DNA of 64,000 nt from Telmatactis stephensoni (taxonomy: Eukaryota > Cnidaria > Anthozoa > Actiniaria > Isophelliidae): assembly GCA_029948255.1 (NCBI GenBank), contig JALIZF010000987.1, positions 58,221 through 122,220 on the forward strand, given 5' to 3'. Of this stretch, positions 45,843 to 55,688 are shown one piece after another (positions within the stretch are counted from its first letter, which is position 1; every line of letters begins with the position of its first letter). The notes beneath the pieces were generated by a model that made no database searches, had not been told where the DNA came from, and saw only the letters and a program-made list of their open reading frames with translations. Position numbers and translations under genes: made by a program.

Positions 45843-46219
45843 GGTAATACGAGCAACAAAATCACTCAACTATTGTTGCGAGACGAGTTCGGAAAAGCAA
45901 TTCCACTCCACTTCAAATCAAACTTGTCTCGCGACAAAATTATTTGTTGCAAGTTGAGAAATTTTGTTGCAGAAAGTAGGTCGTTCTACTTCTTGCAACA
46001 AAATTAGTTAAAATGTTGCAAGTATTACCACTTCGACTCAACTCGTGTTGCAGCAAATGAGTTTCTCGGCCAATGCGAATACAGGATTCTCTCACTTGCA
46101 ACAAACAATTTTGTTGCGAGACAAGTTTGTATTCACGTGGAAAAAAGCGCAGCATTGCTTTTCAACTCGTCTCGCAGTAATGTTGTTCGTGTTACCGTAG
46201 CTCGCATTGCTCGTATTAC
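45843..46219. mobile_element. MITE with GGTAATACGAGCAACAAAA termini
   Basis: GGTAATACGAGCAACAAAAT at the left and CTCGTATTAC at the right; interior made of TTGTTGCAA / TTGCAACAA units. Confidence 0.6.
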
Positions 46220-46323
46220 TTTTCATGAGAAAAACGTCGATTACGTCATTATAAATTGGTAACTTCAAAGAATTTCTTCAAGGCCCTAGCTTCTTAATTT
46301 TTAATGCATTTACTCAGGATATC

Positions 46324-46818
46324 TAAAGGCCCGGTAATACGAGCAACAAAATGGTGCAACTTAATTGTCGCGCAACATTGCAAGTTGCAGAGCAAATTAA
46401 GCATTACGTACACGGTAAACGGCAAAGACGATCACGTGACCTGCTTCTTTCGCGTCTGGCGTTGCAGTTTCAACGCGAGGATGGGTCATTTTGCGTTTCC
46501 CGTAAACGTGAAAAGTTGCTCTTTCGTTTGAATACCGAAACGCGCAACGTCAGGCGCGAAATTCGTAGGTCACGTGTTCCTCTCTGCCGTTTGCCGTTTC
46601 TACTTTTTGCAACAAAGAAATTTTGTTGCGTACGAGGTGGTAATACGAGTTAACAACATAACTTTTATAAATGGAATTGTGACTCGCATTGCTTTAATTT
46701 GCGCGCGCTAAATCGTAGTGCATTCTGGGAAGGTACATAGCCGCTAAAGTATGTTGTCAGCAAGATGCGTGCAACAACTGTAAGCAAAAGTTGCACCGTG
46801 TCAGTAAATCGGCCTTTA
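46324..46818. mobile_element. repeat element with AAAGGCC termini, second GGTAATACGAGCAACAA copy
   Basis: It starts AAAGGCCCGGTAATACGAGC and ends AAGTTGCACCGTG...CGGCCTTT. The right end matches 54081-54265 in inverted orientation. Confidence 0.55.
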
Positions 46819-46940
46819 GACAGTTTTGTGTGTAGTATGCTGGATATTTTACGAGTCACGCAGCGAGCCTTGCACACAAATATGGATAGCTTTGCTCATT
46901 ATTTGTAAACAAAAAGTTCGAAACCGCGCGTGCGCAGTAC

Positions 46941-47195
46941 TACGATTGGCAAAAAAGCGACTTTATAAACAAATTGGCTTCCCGTGCCGGGTCTCGCACT
47001 GATCCAACGCCTTCTTTTCTCTTTTTTCTCAGGAATTCTGAGAAATCGTCTCCCTGAATCCTTTTTAAATCGATTTGTACACCCGATAACGCAGCAGCTT
47101 CCAGCAGCTTCCAACCATTGTATACAGTACTGTATAAACGAAGAGCTTGTAAAAATTCAGTCACGCATGACCAACTTGGCTTTTTGCCAATCGTA
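46941..47195 (-). mobile_element. element remnant with a THAP zinc-finger fragment
   Basis: Inverted ends TACGATTGGCAAAAAAGC and its near complement. On the minus strand, about 47100-46998 reads CCVIGCTNRFKKDSGRRFLR, IPEKKEKRRRW, matching the start of a THAP (C2CH) DNA-binding domain: the Cys pair, the F-x-x-I/F-P motif and the invariant Trp. The second half of the finger (Cys-x-x-His) is absent, so the peptide is broken. Probably left over from a P-like/THAP transposase or a retrocopied THAP exon. Confidence 0.6.
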
Positions 47196-48234
47196 GACCA
47201 AAACTTCACCGAGCAACGTCACAGTGACGTTATCGTGAGCAAGTTATTTATTATGACACTAGTGAAAAACGTCTGCGCATGCTCGTAGTCACGTCTTCGT
47301 GCTTTTGTAACTTATGCAAAGTTCGCTTTTACGCTTGCCTTCAACAACGGTTTTCACAAAATGTCAAAACTTAAGATCAATTCTTGAAACTTAGGGCCAG
47401 TATTAACATAATGTCTTCATAAATACAATATCTTTGTCTCACAAAAGTATACAAGAGAAATTTTATGTATACACCGAGAACACGAGCATTTCATTTCAGG
47501 CTAAAACTCGAAACATTTCTTAAGAAAACATCGTAAAAAGCACGCATGCGCAAACGTTTTTTCATTTATTATCGAACCTTGCTGTCACGTGATGTTGCGT
47601 TGCGCACAAACTGGTTAAACAGGTTTTTTGACAGTTGTAGTCACGTTCTGTCATCCATTGCATGGTCGAATTTTCAACTAAATTCATCTGTTTTCTGTCC
47701 CGTTTTCTGTTAAAATTTGTTGACCACAAGACATGCAAACAACGTTTTTGGAAAATTGGAAGCACTTGACTAAATGAAGTATGAAGAAAATTTGCGGCCT
47801 TTGCCAAGCTGAAACAGCCAGAGCTGTTTTCATCAAAACATGTGCCTTGAAAGTCTCAAGTCAAGCTGAAACGAGGTCCAAAAAGAGTTCATTCTGTAGC
47901 CTTTAATATTTACGAGTAACTTTGGACAGATCATGGCAAGTAATTGGACAAAGTAAGGCCGACTAGTTGGGGAAACGTACCGTATTCCAGGTTGAACTTA
48001 CAGCCATTTGAGCGCTGCTTTCCAGTTGTACAGGACCATCATCATTCATCCATATGAGAAAAAGAGCAAGTTTAGTAAGCGGAATAGTTTTGTATTTCAT
48101 CCCTAGCAGTGGTCAAGAATATAAAGGTATGTTCAGTTTAATTGATAAACGAGGGCTAACTTTCAGAGTTTTATTTTGTTTTCACTGAAGATTTGTGTTT
48201 TAAAGTTTGTAGCTCAAAACAAACGCATAGCTTA

Positions 48235-48467
48235 GGCCAAGTTCAGACGTCGAACTTTTGCCGTGTCGAATCTAATAGTTGCATTTTGTAAATGAGAAGT
48301 GCGGCGTCTGAACCTATTGTATTTGACAGATTTGATTAAGTATTAAATTGAAAAATTCAGTTTGAATAAAATCTGTCCAATTCATTTGGTTCAGAAGCCG
48401 CACTTCTCATCTACAAAATGCAACTATTAGATTCGACGCGGCAAAAGTTCGACGTCTGAACTGGGCC
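48235..48467. mobile_element. 233-bp MITE with about 80-bp TIRs, TTA duplication
   Basis: GGCCAAGTTCAGACGTCGAA at the left and its near-perfect complement at the right; TTA at 48232-48234 and 48468-48470. Typical PIF/Harbinger MITE, little decayed. Confidence 0.85.
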
Positions 48468-48615
48468 TTAGACATGCAATTGTTTAAATTAACATTTACA
48501 CCAGCTGCAACATCACTCAAAACCGCCTTAAGTTTTGAGCATCTTTGGGGATAATTTTGCTTAAATCGCCTAAGATCGCCCAAAATTACGGCGATTTTAG
48601 GGCCCGGAGTAGGCC

Positions 48616-48894
48616 TTACATATCCAGTGATTCTAAATACTCTGCTATAATGGCTACTCCCTTGTTTGTGTATCCTAGCTGGCATCCTTCTGGGCAATGT
48701 GCAATAACAACTGCTGTTTTACTACACTGCATGGAACATCCTTCTTTGCCCAGTTTACACAAAACCATTTTCCCATCAATCTCTCTCAAAAAGGTATGGT
48801 AGGTACCTTCCAATATAACACCTCCTATCATGAATGGCGTGAAATCTTTGGTCTTAAAACATTTTGCTATGGTTGCACCTTCACCTCTTGTCAG
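48616..48894 (-). CDS. PFN: profilin last exon, distal version
   Basis: 92 codons plus TAA. LTRGEGATIAKCFKTKDF, FLREIDGKMVLCKLGKEG, CSMQCSKTAVVIAHCPEGCQ, ending AEYLESLDM. Acceptor TTTTTCAG in the same phase. About 60% identical to the proximal exon by hand count, with five or six cysteines where that has two. Open frame intact, no decay signs. Confidence 0.88.
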   Translation of the reverse strand: MTRGEGATIAKCFKTKDFTPFMIGGVILEGTYHTFLREIDGKMVLCKLGKEGCSMQCSKTAVVIAHCPEGCQLGYTNKGVAIIAEYLESLDM

Positions 48895-51800
48895 CTGAAA
48901 AACCAGAAATAAGTTCAAATTATGCAGCATATAAAATCATTATGCCCTCAGTCTTTACAAAGTACACAGGCGATCCTGCAATCGTGTGGCATTTTAGTTC
49001 TCATGCAAAAGTTTTCCTGCATTAAATGTTCTTGAAACGTCTTTTTTACCATACTCTTTCAATTTTCTTGGCAGTATTCATTGCTGTTTGCTTTTATTTT
49101 ATTTTGCATTCTATTTTGCTTTTATTTTATTCTGCATGCATTTTTATTTGTTTACTGTTTACATACCTCACCAGACCATTATAGTTGAACACCCACTACC
49201 ATGGATGGTCACTTGGAAACATTTTTGATGAATTTTTGACATTTTTCATTTCCATGGAACCAATCAGGTAGGAGATAATTTTAGGGGGGGAGGGGAGTTA
49301 AACTTAACACTAAATGTTTACAAAAACACTAAACTCCTTGAATTATCTCATACCCCATTGGTTCAGTGAAGAATAAAATGTCAAAAATTCATAAAAAATG
49401 TTTCCAGGTGACTATGGTAACAGGGATTCAACTGTAAGTCCTGAGTTTTGTTTTCACCATATGTATTAACTCAGTTGTAGGCTTCACATACCTGCCAACC
49501 CTTCATGATTTTTAATATGGAGGAACTGGATATATTTTTGGTACTTACACTTGTGAATCAATGTTCAATGGGGAGAAGGGGTGGGGATTAGGTAGCAAAG
49601 CTTAAAAAAAGTCATTACAGTGAACTACTCCTTTAACCTTTAAAATACAGTCTCAATTGGGGGGAGGGGGAGGGGGAGGGGGTTAACTGACACACTTCAA
49701 TCCATGCACACTGCAACCAATACACCATTCCAAAATTAGAGTTCCAGTTGAATTATGGGACTGTTTTTGGGGACACAAAATTTCAAAATTCACAAAGAAA
49801 TGAGGTACAATTCACCAAATATGAGACAAGAGAGCATAAAATTTATTTAATAAGAGAAAGGTTACCAGGATCAGGTGTTAACGATTGTTTACAAGCACTT
49901 AAATTAAATTAAAATTAAAATAAATTAAAATTTATTGGCATCCCCAAAAATGGTCCCATAATTCAACTGGAACCCTAATTTCGGAATGGCGAATATCAAC
50001 CATCAGCACTCTACAGTTAGGCAGGTAACTTTTTGGATGCAAAATAGAAATACCTTGGCCTTGAAATAATCTGAATTTTATAATCTAACATTTAAAGATG
50101 GCTTAAAGATGGGAGTAAGATTATATGCTAATGACAAAATAGCATGTTAATGATGTGGGTGCAAAACGACTTACATGCATGGAATGCAAAACTTGAGAAG
50201 CTGGCTCTGAAATTAGTCCCCAAGTTTTTCATGGATACTGCTTTTCAACTGCAATATTTTTACTTTGAAGACGGAAAAAAAACTAATGGTGTAGGACATG
50301 ATAGAGTAATTGCACTTACCCTGTGCAACAGTACACATCTAAATAGTACTAAAGTTAGTACTTTTGCATGGGTTAATCACTCTACAGATGAAAAAGTACA
50401 AAATCTACTTTGTACTAAAAGTATAAAATCCTTTGTTTTCCATTGTTTAATAACACTACTTTGTACTATTTACAAACTTGTGTAGAATTGAAAATGTTTT
50501 TTCCGAGCATTTTCAATTCTACACAAGTTTGTATATTTCATTTCTGGGTGGTTGGTTGGTTGTACTATTTAGCTAGTACAATTTCAAAGATTAAGTGCAA
50601 TCACTCTACCTTGAGGATTTTCAGAGTTTAAATTGTAAATTTGGTAATTACAGTAAATGCAAATTTGGTGTTGCTCATCACCCTTGCTCAATTACAAAGG
50701 GTGCAGCTCAACATGATCAAGTCCAAGGTATAGAAGGGCACATAAAACCAGATGGTTACACATTTAAATACAAATGTACATACACACACACATAGCAGCC
50801 ACCATATGACCCATACACATCTGATCATGGAGCACAGATCGAATGTACTTTTTTACTGAGGGAGGAAAACTGGAATACCCAGAGAAAAACCTTTGCAGCA
50901 AGGGAGAGAACAAACAAGAAACTCAAGCCATCTAATGCCTCATCCAGGAATCTAAGCCAGGACCACAGAGCTGTCCGACTGGCATTCTCACTGCTTAGCC
51001 ACCCCAGTTTATGTGTTGATATGATTCATCCATGATGTGCATCTAAATTATTGTATGAAGCACACAGTTCTGTGTGTTTACATCATTAACATGCTACTGT
51101 TATTTGCATATTTTCTCATTTGCATGAAAAAGTTAATTGCTAAAGGTATTCCAGGATATAAACAATTAAAAAAATTAACCAGTGCTTGCCCTCAAGACAT
51201 AGAGCAATAACACTTAAATCGTGAAATAACTTAGTAACTAAATAGAGACAAATAGTAGCAAAACCCTTTGTTTTCTATTGTTTCATTAGTACTATTTGTA
51301 CTTTTTAGTTAGTACTTGTTTCACGGTTTTAGTGCTATCGCTCTATTGCAACATATTGCAACATGTCCCTGTATATAGCCAACCCTCATTGATAATTCAT
51401 GGATCATAGGCCTTAATTCCAAGACATCATTTACACAGAATTGTCTATTTCTGAGGTGGGAAAATCCCCATCTATTTTATTGTGTCCAGTTCAGTTTCTC
51501 TGACAAAAAAAGATGATTTATTTGCAATGAATTCTACAGGTTTTATCGCAAAATGATTTAAGAAAATAAGCATTTTTTCTATTTCGTTTTACTGCAAACT
51601 ACCTACCAGTTAACATATATAACCTAGAAGACAAATATTTGGTGTGGATGTATTTTCTTTGAGGAACTGATTGATATGTTCTCATTCTTTAAAGTTCACG
51701 TAACATTTTTTGTTTTTGTTAGTGGTAAAAGATCACAACATCATGGTACAAAATATTAACATGGCATTTAGTTGTTTTCTTATTACATGCCCAATGACTC

Positions 51801-54800
51801 TAAATATTCTGCTATTACTGCTACACCTTTATTTGTATTTCCTTGCTGGCCACCTTCTGGACAATGCCCAATGACAATTGCAGTTTTACTGGACTGCAGC
51901 GTTATAGCACCCATTCCTTTCTTTTTCGCAAGAACTAATTTGCCTTCTTCTTCTCTTAAAAAATTATACTTTTCTCCCTCAGCATAAATACCGCCTGCCA
52001 TAAATGCAGAGAAATCTTTACTCTTGAAGCATTTTGCTATGTTTGGACCTTCTTGTCCTTGAAGCTGAAAACACAGAAATTAAGCTTTATGTTAAAACAT
52101 ACTAATTCAATTAATATTCATTTGTAATTATAACAAATTATGTATCTATTGACATTTAGTTAAGGTAATTCCATAGAAATAAAACCAAACATAGATTTTT
52201 CATTACAGTGCGTTTGACATCAATACTTTGACGAAGGAAGCTTCACGAAGTTCGTTCGGAAGTTCCGAAAGTTCAATGTTGTACTTTGGAAGTTCACAAC
52301 GAACTTCGTTGGCGAACTTCGAACTTACTTCCCGTGTAAATTTGGTAATTCAGTAGATCTAGAACTGAGCAATGGAAGATTCTGCCAAGGAGTTTAAGGC
52401 ATATCATGGTTGTCAACTTTTTTTTAAAAAACAATATGAAAGAATGACATGGATAATATCTTACAAAGCCAACTAAACTTGAAATTATTGAATGACAAAA
52501 ACAAACTTGGCCAAAAAAAACTCTAGGCGTTTTACTAACTACTTTCATATTTATATTCTGATTTATTATTATACAGAAAGATTCTCGAAGCAGTTCATCC
52601 ATAAATCTTACATGTAAATGCTCCAGATTTAATTTGCCAAACATGAGTTTTTCTTTGTCAGGAATCGAATTTAGGGTAAAGATAAGATCTTTGGTGGTCG
52701 GTCTCAAAGATGACATGTCTACACTTTTATTTGCATACATACCAAAACAAAGGTACATTTATAGCGAAAAAAAGAGAGCCACCAAAACTGAATCTTTGTA
52801 TCTTGATTGCTTTTTATGTACTTGAAATAATTATTCTATTTTCTCCCTGTTTTGCCTCGGCAGAACCACTTCTCAAAAATATATCTATTCGCCGCGACAA
52901 ACGGTAACTTGAGCTTGTTTGTCTCCTTCAAGCAATCTTTCATTAAATATAAATTGCAAACCTCTTTAGGCACAGCACTTCCCTGTTTGATAAAGCTAAG
53001 AAATTCATAACTAAATCGATGTTGACTAAAACCACGAAGTCGATTCTAACCGAATTTACGCGGGAAGTAAGTTCGAAGTTCACCAACGAAGTTTGTCGTG
53101 AACTTCCCAAGTACGATACGAACTTCCAAACTTCCGAATGAACTTCGGAAAAAATTGGCAAAAGTTATGTGAAACGCACTGTAAATTTCGTACAGTTATT
53201 AACTAAGCTTTACTGATTTCAAAAATCAAATAAAAAATGGGGGTCACCAGGTTCGTTTTTACGCATTTTTGAGGCCGTGCACCAGCAATTTTTGAAAATG
53301 GAAAATCGAACAAAAGGCACGAATTTTGTCCTCAAAATAGGCTTTGACAGTGGGAGGACTAGGGCGAGTTTAGACGAAAAAGTATTAAAAAAGCAGATAT
53401 CTCTTTCAGTTGTTTCTCCAAAAGTCCTTTGTTAGTGTTTTTAGTCTTCTTTATTTGATGTTTTCAGAGTTATTTGCCATAATTTTGAGCAAAATGGTAT
53501 TTTTCATCTAAATGGTGGCCATCTTGAAAACTTGAAATATCTCCGTGTGCACCAACTCACGCATGGTAGAATCGTGCACAGTAGAGCATGCGCAATGCAA
53601 AATTACAGAATTACCTTAAAAGAAAACAAGAATATTTTTTCATATTATAAGTATTGTTAATTTGGCTATACTGTCTGCATTACGGCATGCCATTCTTCAT
53701 CTATATTATTTTATTGCTGTTGGTAAGATCTTTCGATATCACACCAACCATGTATAAAAACTATTAACAAAATCTAAAAAATATTTACAAAATCGCAAAA
53801 TAAAACATAACACAAAAAACCTAATAAAATATTGTATTAAAATGAGGTCGACCTTTGATTTCAAAATACTGCTTCAACATATAGACCACTTGCAGCACCT
53901 GCAAGTTTATTTAGATAAACTAGTTACATTTGTAAGTTGGTGTGAATGGGGCATAAGTCACAGAATTGACAGAATCAATGGATTTAATGGAATCAACAGA
54001 ATTGATTGAAACATTATATTTATAGACACATTCAGGGCATTCATACAGACCAACCAAGCACAATCAATAAGAGTTTTGTTAAGGCCGATTTACAAGGTGC
54101 AACTTTTGCCTACTACTGTTGCATGCAACTTGCTCACGATATATTTTAGTGGCTATTTACATGTGCACAACTTTGCATGCAATAGTTTCAGGCGAGTTGT
54201 AGGCTTGATTACATGAGGCAATTTGTGTTGTATTTATGTTGTAAGCAAGTTGCATGCAACAGTTGTCACTCTGTGACGTCACGTTTGAAACGAGATGGGA
54301 TAGCCTGGGGACTAGGCTGTGCTTTACCAAGTTGTATATTGCTACACCTATGTAGTTGTATAAACAATATATACACCAAGTATATATACCAGCTTGTAAA
54401 GATTTTACTGTCAAATTCAATGATAGCTGCACTCAGGACAAAGGTGTTAGACTTTCAGTCACCAATAAAATGCAAAACTGTCTTCAACAAAACTTCATTT
54501 GAATAACTTTCTTGCAAAATTAATATTTCTGCAAAAATTGATGAAATGTTTAGTTGTAAGAACCTTACTTGAAAATAAGTACGTAATTGAAATAAAGGGA
54601 TGTTTTTACTCATTAAATCATACTTTTGTTGTATTTTCAATGTCTTGTATTAATTAATTTCAGATATTGATAGGAAAAAAGATAGATTGAGGTAGATATC
54701 AACTCATTACCTCTACTATATGAACACCCTGGATGTATTTATATATCCATTAATTCAGTTAATTCTGTTGAATCTACAATTTAGACTGGCTGCCTTCAGC

Positions 54801-55688
54801 CCATGGTCTTCAAAGAGGTTGAAAGAAACCCTGATTACTGTTCCCCTTATGAAGGTGTGAGTTTCTAAAATGTACACTATTTCTACTTGTTTTTGTCTCT
54901 ATTTACTCTGGCATATGCAACTTAGGCTTGTGCAAATGACTTTTTTTGTGCAAATCGACTTGTGTGAAAAGACTTTTGTGCGAAATGACCATAAATCCTT
55001 TTTAAGCTTGTTCACTTATTCAATAACCTGCAGTGTATAGCCACAAGAATGTTGCACTAAAAGTATTTGAAACAACGGCTCCTTGGGATCCTTAACACAG
55101 CACTCCCAAATCTTGCGTCCTTTTCATTTTTTTATACAGAAAGGACACACATTTGTACATTGGAACCTTTGTGTAACTTAACAGTACCAACCTAACCTTG
55201 TACCCATATGAAACATTAGCTTATAATATAACAATATTATTGAAGAGGTACGTAAGTGCAAAAACAACACAAGTGATCATTGATCAAAGCATCTATTCTC
55301 CTCAAAATCATTTTATTTTCCAAGAAGAATTCAGTATTTGATCAAAGATCATTTACTGTTTTTATGGGGACCTCTTCAACCACACAGTAAGCAACACCTA
55401 AGGTTTTTGTTCAAATTCAGCAAGGATAAAAGCAAGGGATCCCTTTCTATGCACCCTTCCTCTTTAACTTTACTGTTACTGCTCAAGCCATGCATGCAAC
55501 AGAATGAGGAGATCTAATAATTCCAGCATTACTCATGAAACTATTACCTTAAAAGCATTTGCGTGTCCAGCTGTTGTCCAGGCTGCACCACCATCAAGAC
55601 CAATAATACAAGCTTTGTCACAATGGGCAGTACCACTGGCATCTTTAGTTTGAGCTATCAAGTTATCAATATAACTGTCCCAACTCAT
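48616..55688 (-). CDS. PFN: profilin, one first exon with two alternative last exons
   Basis: Profilin binds monomeric actin and proline-rich proteins and controls actin assembly in the cytoplasm. The first exon (55688-55548, 47 codons, MSWDSYIDNL... ending GHANAFK) ends in phase 0. Two candidate last exons, 52064-51783 and 48894-48616, each start in phase 0 after a TTTTCAG-like acceptor and end with a stop. The first gives a 140-residue protein, the second 139 residues, both the usual length. The N-terminal MSW and C-terminal AEYLESL match the aromatic patch for proline-rich ligands. No second copy of the first exon is visible between the two last exons. Either the two exons are alternatives or the distal one is a leftover of a partial tandem duplication. 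Confidence 0.9.
49181..49436. mobile_element. MITE between the two profilin last exons
   Basis: TAGTTGAACACCCACTACCA at the left and GGTAACAGGGATTCAACTGTA at the right are inverted; inner arms AAACATTTTTGATGAATTTT match too. Confidence 0.65.
49725..49989. mobile_element. 265-bp MITE with CCATTCCAAAATTAG termini
   Basis: CCATTCCAAAATTAGAGTTC at the left, inverted at the right, arms about 50 bp including GTTGAATTATGGGAC. Confidence 0.75.
50118..51128. mobile_element. about 1-kb foldback related to 31101-31712
   Basis: It shares ATTATATGCTAATGACAAAA and TAGCATGTTAATGAT with the left arm at 31310. The right arm (TTTACATCATTAACATGCTA, CTCATTTGCATG) is the inverted counterpart. A minus-strand SINE lies inside. 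Confidence 0.6.
50800..51010 (-). mobile_element. minus-strand SINE
   Basis: The minus strand has GGGGTGGCTAAGCAGTGAGA (A-box-like) and GGCTTAGATTCC (degenerate B box), then a body on plus at 50860-50930 (TGGAATACCCAGAGAAAAAC, GGGAGAGAACAAACAAGAAA). The body resembles a SINE domain seen in several animal phyla; that link is from memory. Confidence 0.55.
51783..52064 (-). CDS. PFN: profilin last exon, proximal version
   Basis: 93 codons plus TAA. LQGQEGPNIAKCFKSKDF, FLREEEGKLVLAKKKG, SKTAIVIGHCPEG, ending AEYLESLGM. Acceptor TTTTCAG. Two cysteines. This is the more canonical version. Confidence 0.92.
   Translation of the reverse strand, partial: LQGQEGPNIAKCFKSKDFSAFMAGGIYAEGEKYNFLREEEGKLVLAKKKGMGAITLQSSKTAIVIGHCPEGGQQGNTNKGVAVIAEYLESLGM
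52160..53619. mobile_element. inverted-repeat element TTAAGGTAATTC, host of a nested element
   Basis: TTAAGGTAATTC at 52160 and GAATTACCTTAA at 53608-53619 bracket about 1.46 kb in the intron between profilin exon one and the proximal last exon. The element at 52206-53181 lies inside it. Confidence 0.55.
52206..53181. mobile_element. 976-bp hAT-like element with CAGTGCGTTT termini
   Basis: CAGTGCGTTTGACAT at the left and ATGTGAAACGCACTG at the right. Subterminal GAAGTTC / GAACTTC repeats extend about 130 bp each side. No transposase recognised; an open frame at 52294-52758 (minus) has no family I know. No clear 8-bp duplication found. Confidence 0.65.
54081..54265. mobile_element. partial copy of the 46324-46818 element family
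   Basis: TTAAGGCCGATTTACAAGGTGC and GTTGCATGCAACTTGC match the complement of 46740-46818. The far end is not clear. Confidence 0.5.
55548..55688 (-). CDS. PFN: profilin exon 1
   Basis: ATG at 55688. Reads MSWDSYIDNLIAQTKDASGT, HCDKACIIGLDGGAAWTT, ending AFK. Donor GTAATA. The LDG/WTT segment is typical of profilins. Confidence 0.93.

Noticed and set aside
46940..47209. 89-codon minus-strand frame as a gene
   Set aside because: It is in the wrong frame relative to the THAP fragment and is a shadow of it.
48930..51782. A second profilin first exon between the two last exons
   Set aside because: I looked for an MSWD-type start with a donor on the minus strand and found none.
52294..52758. 154-codon minus-strand frame inside the hAT-like element
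   Set aside because: It could be a transposase scrap, but I recognise no motif, and it starts within the terminal repeat.
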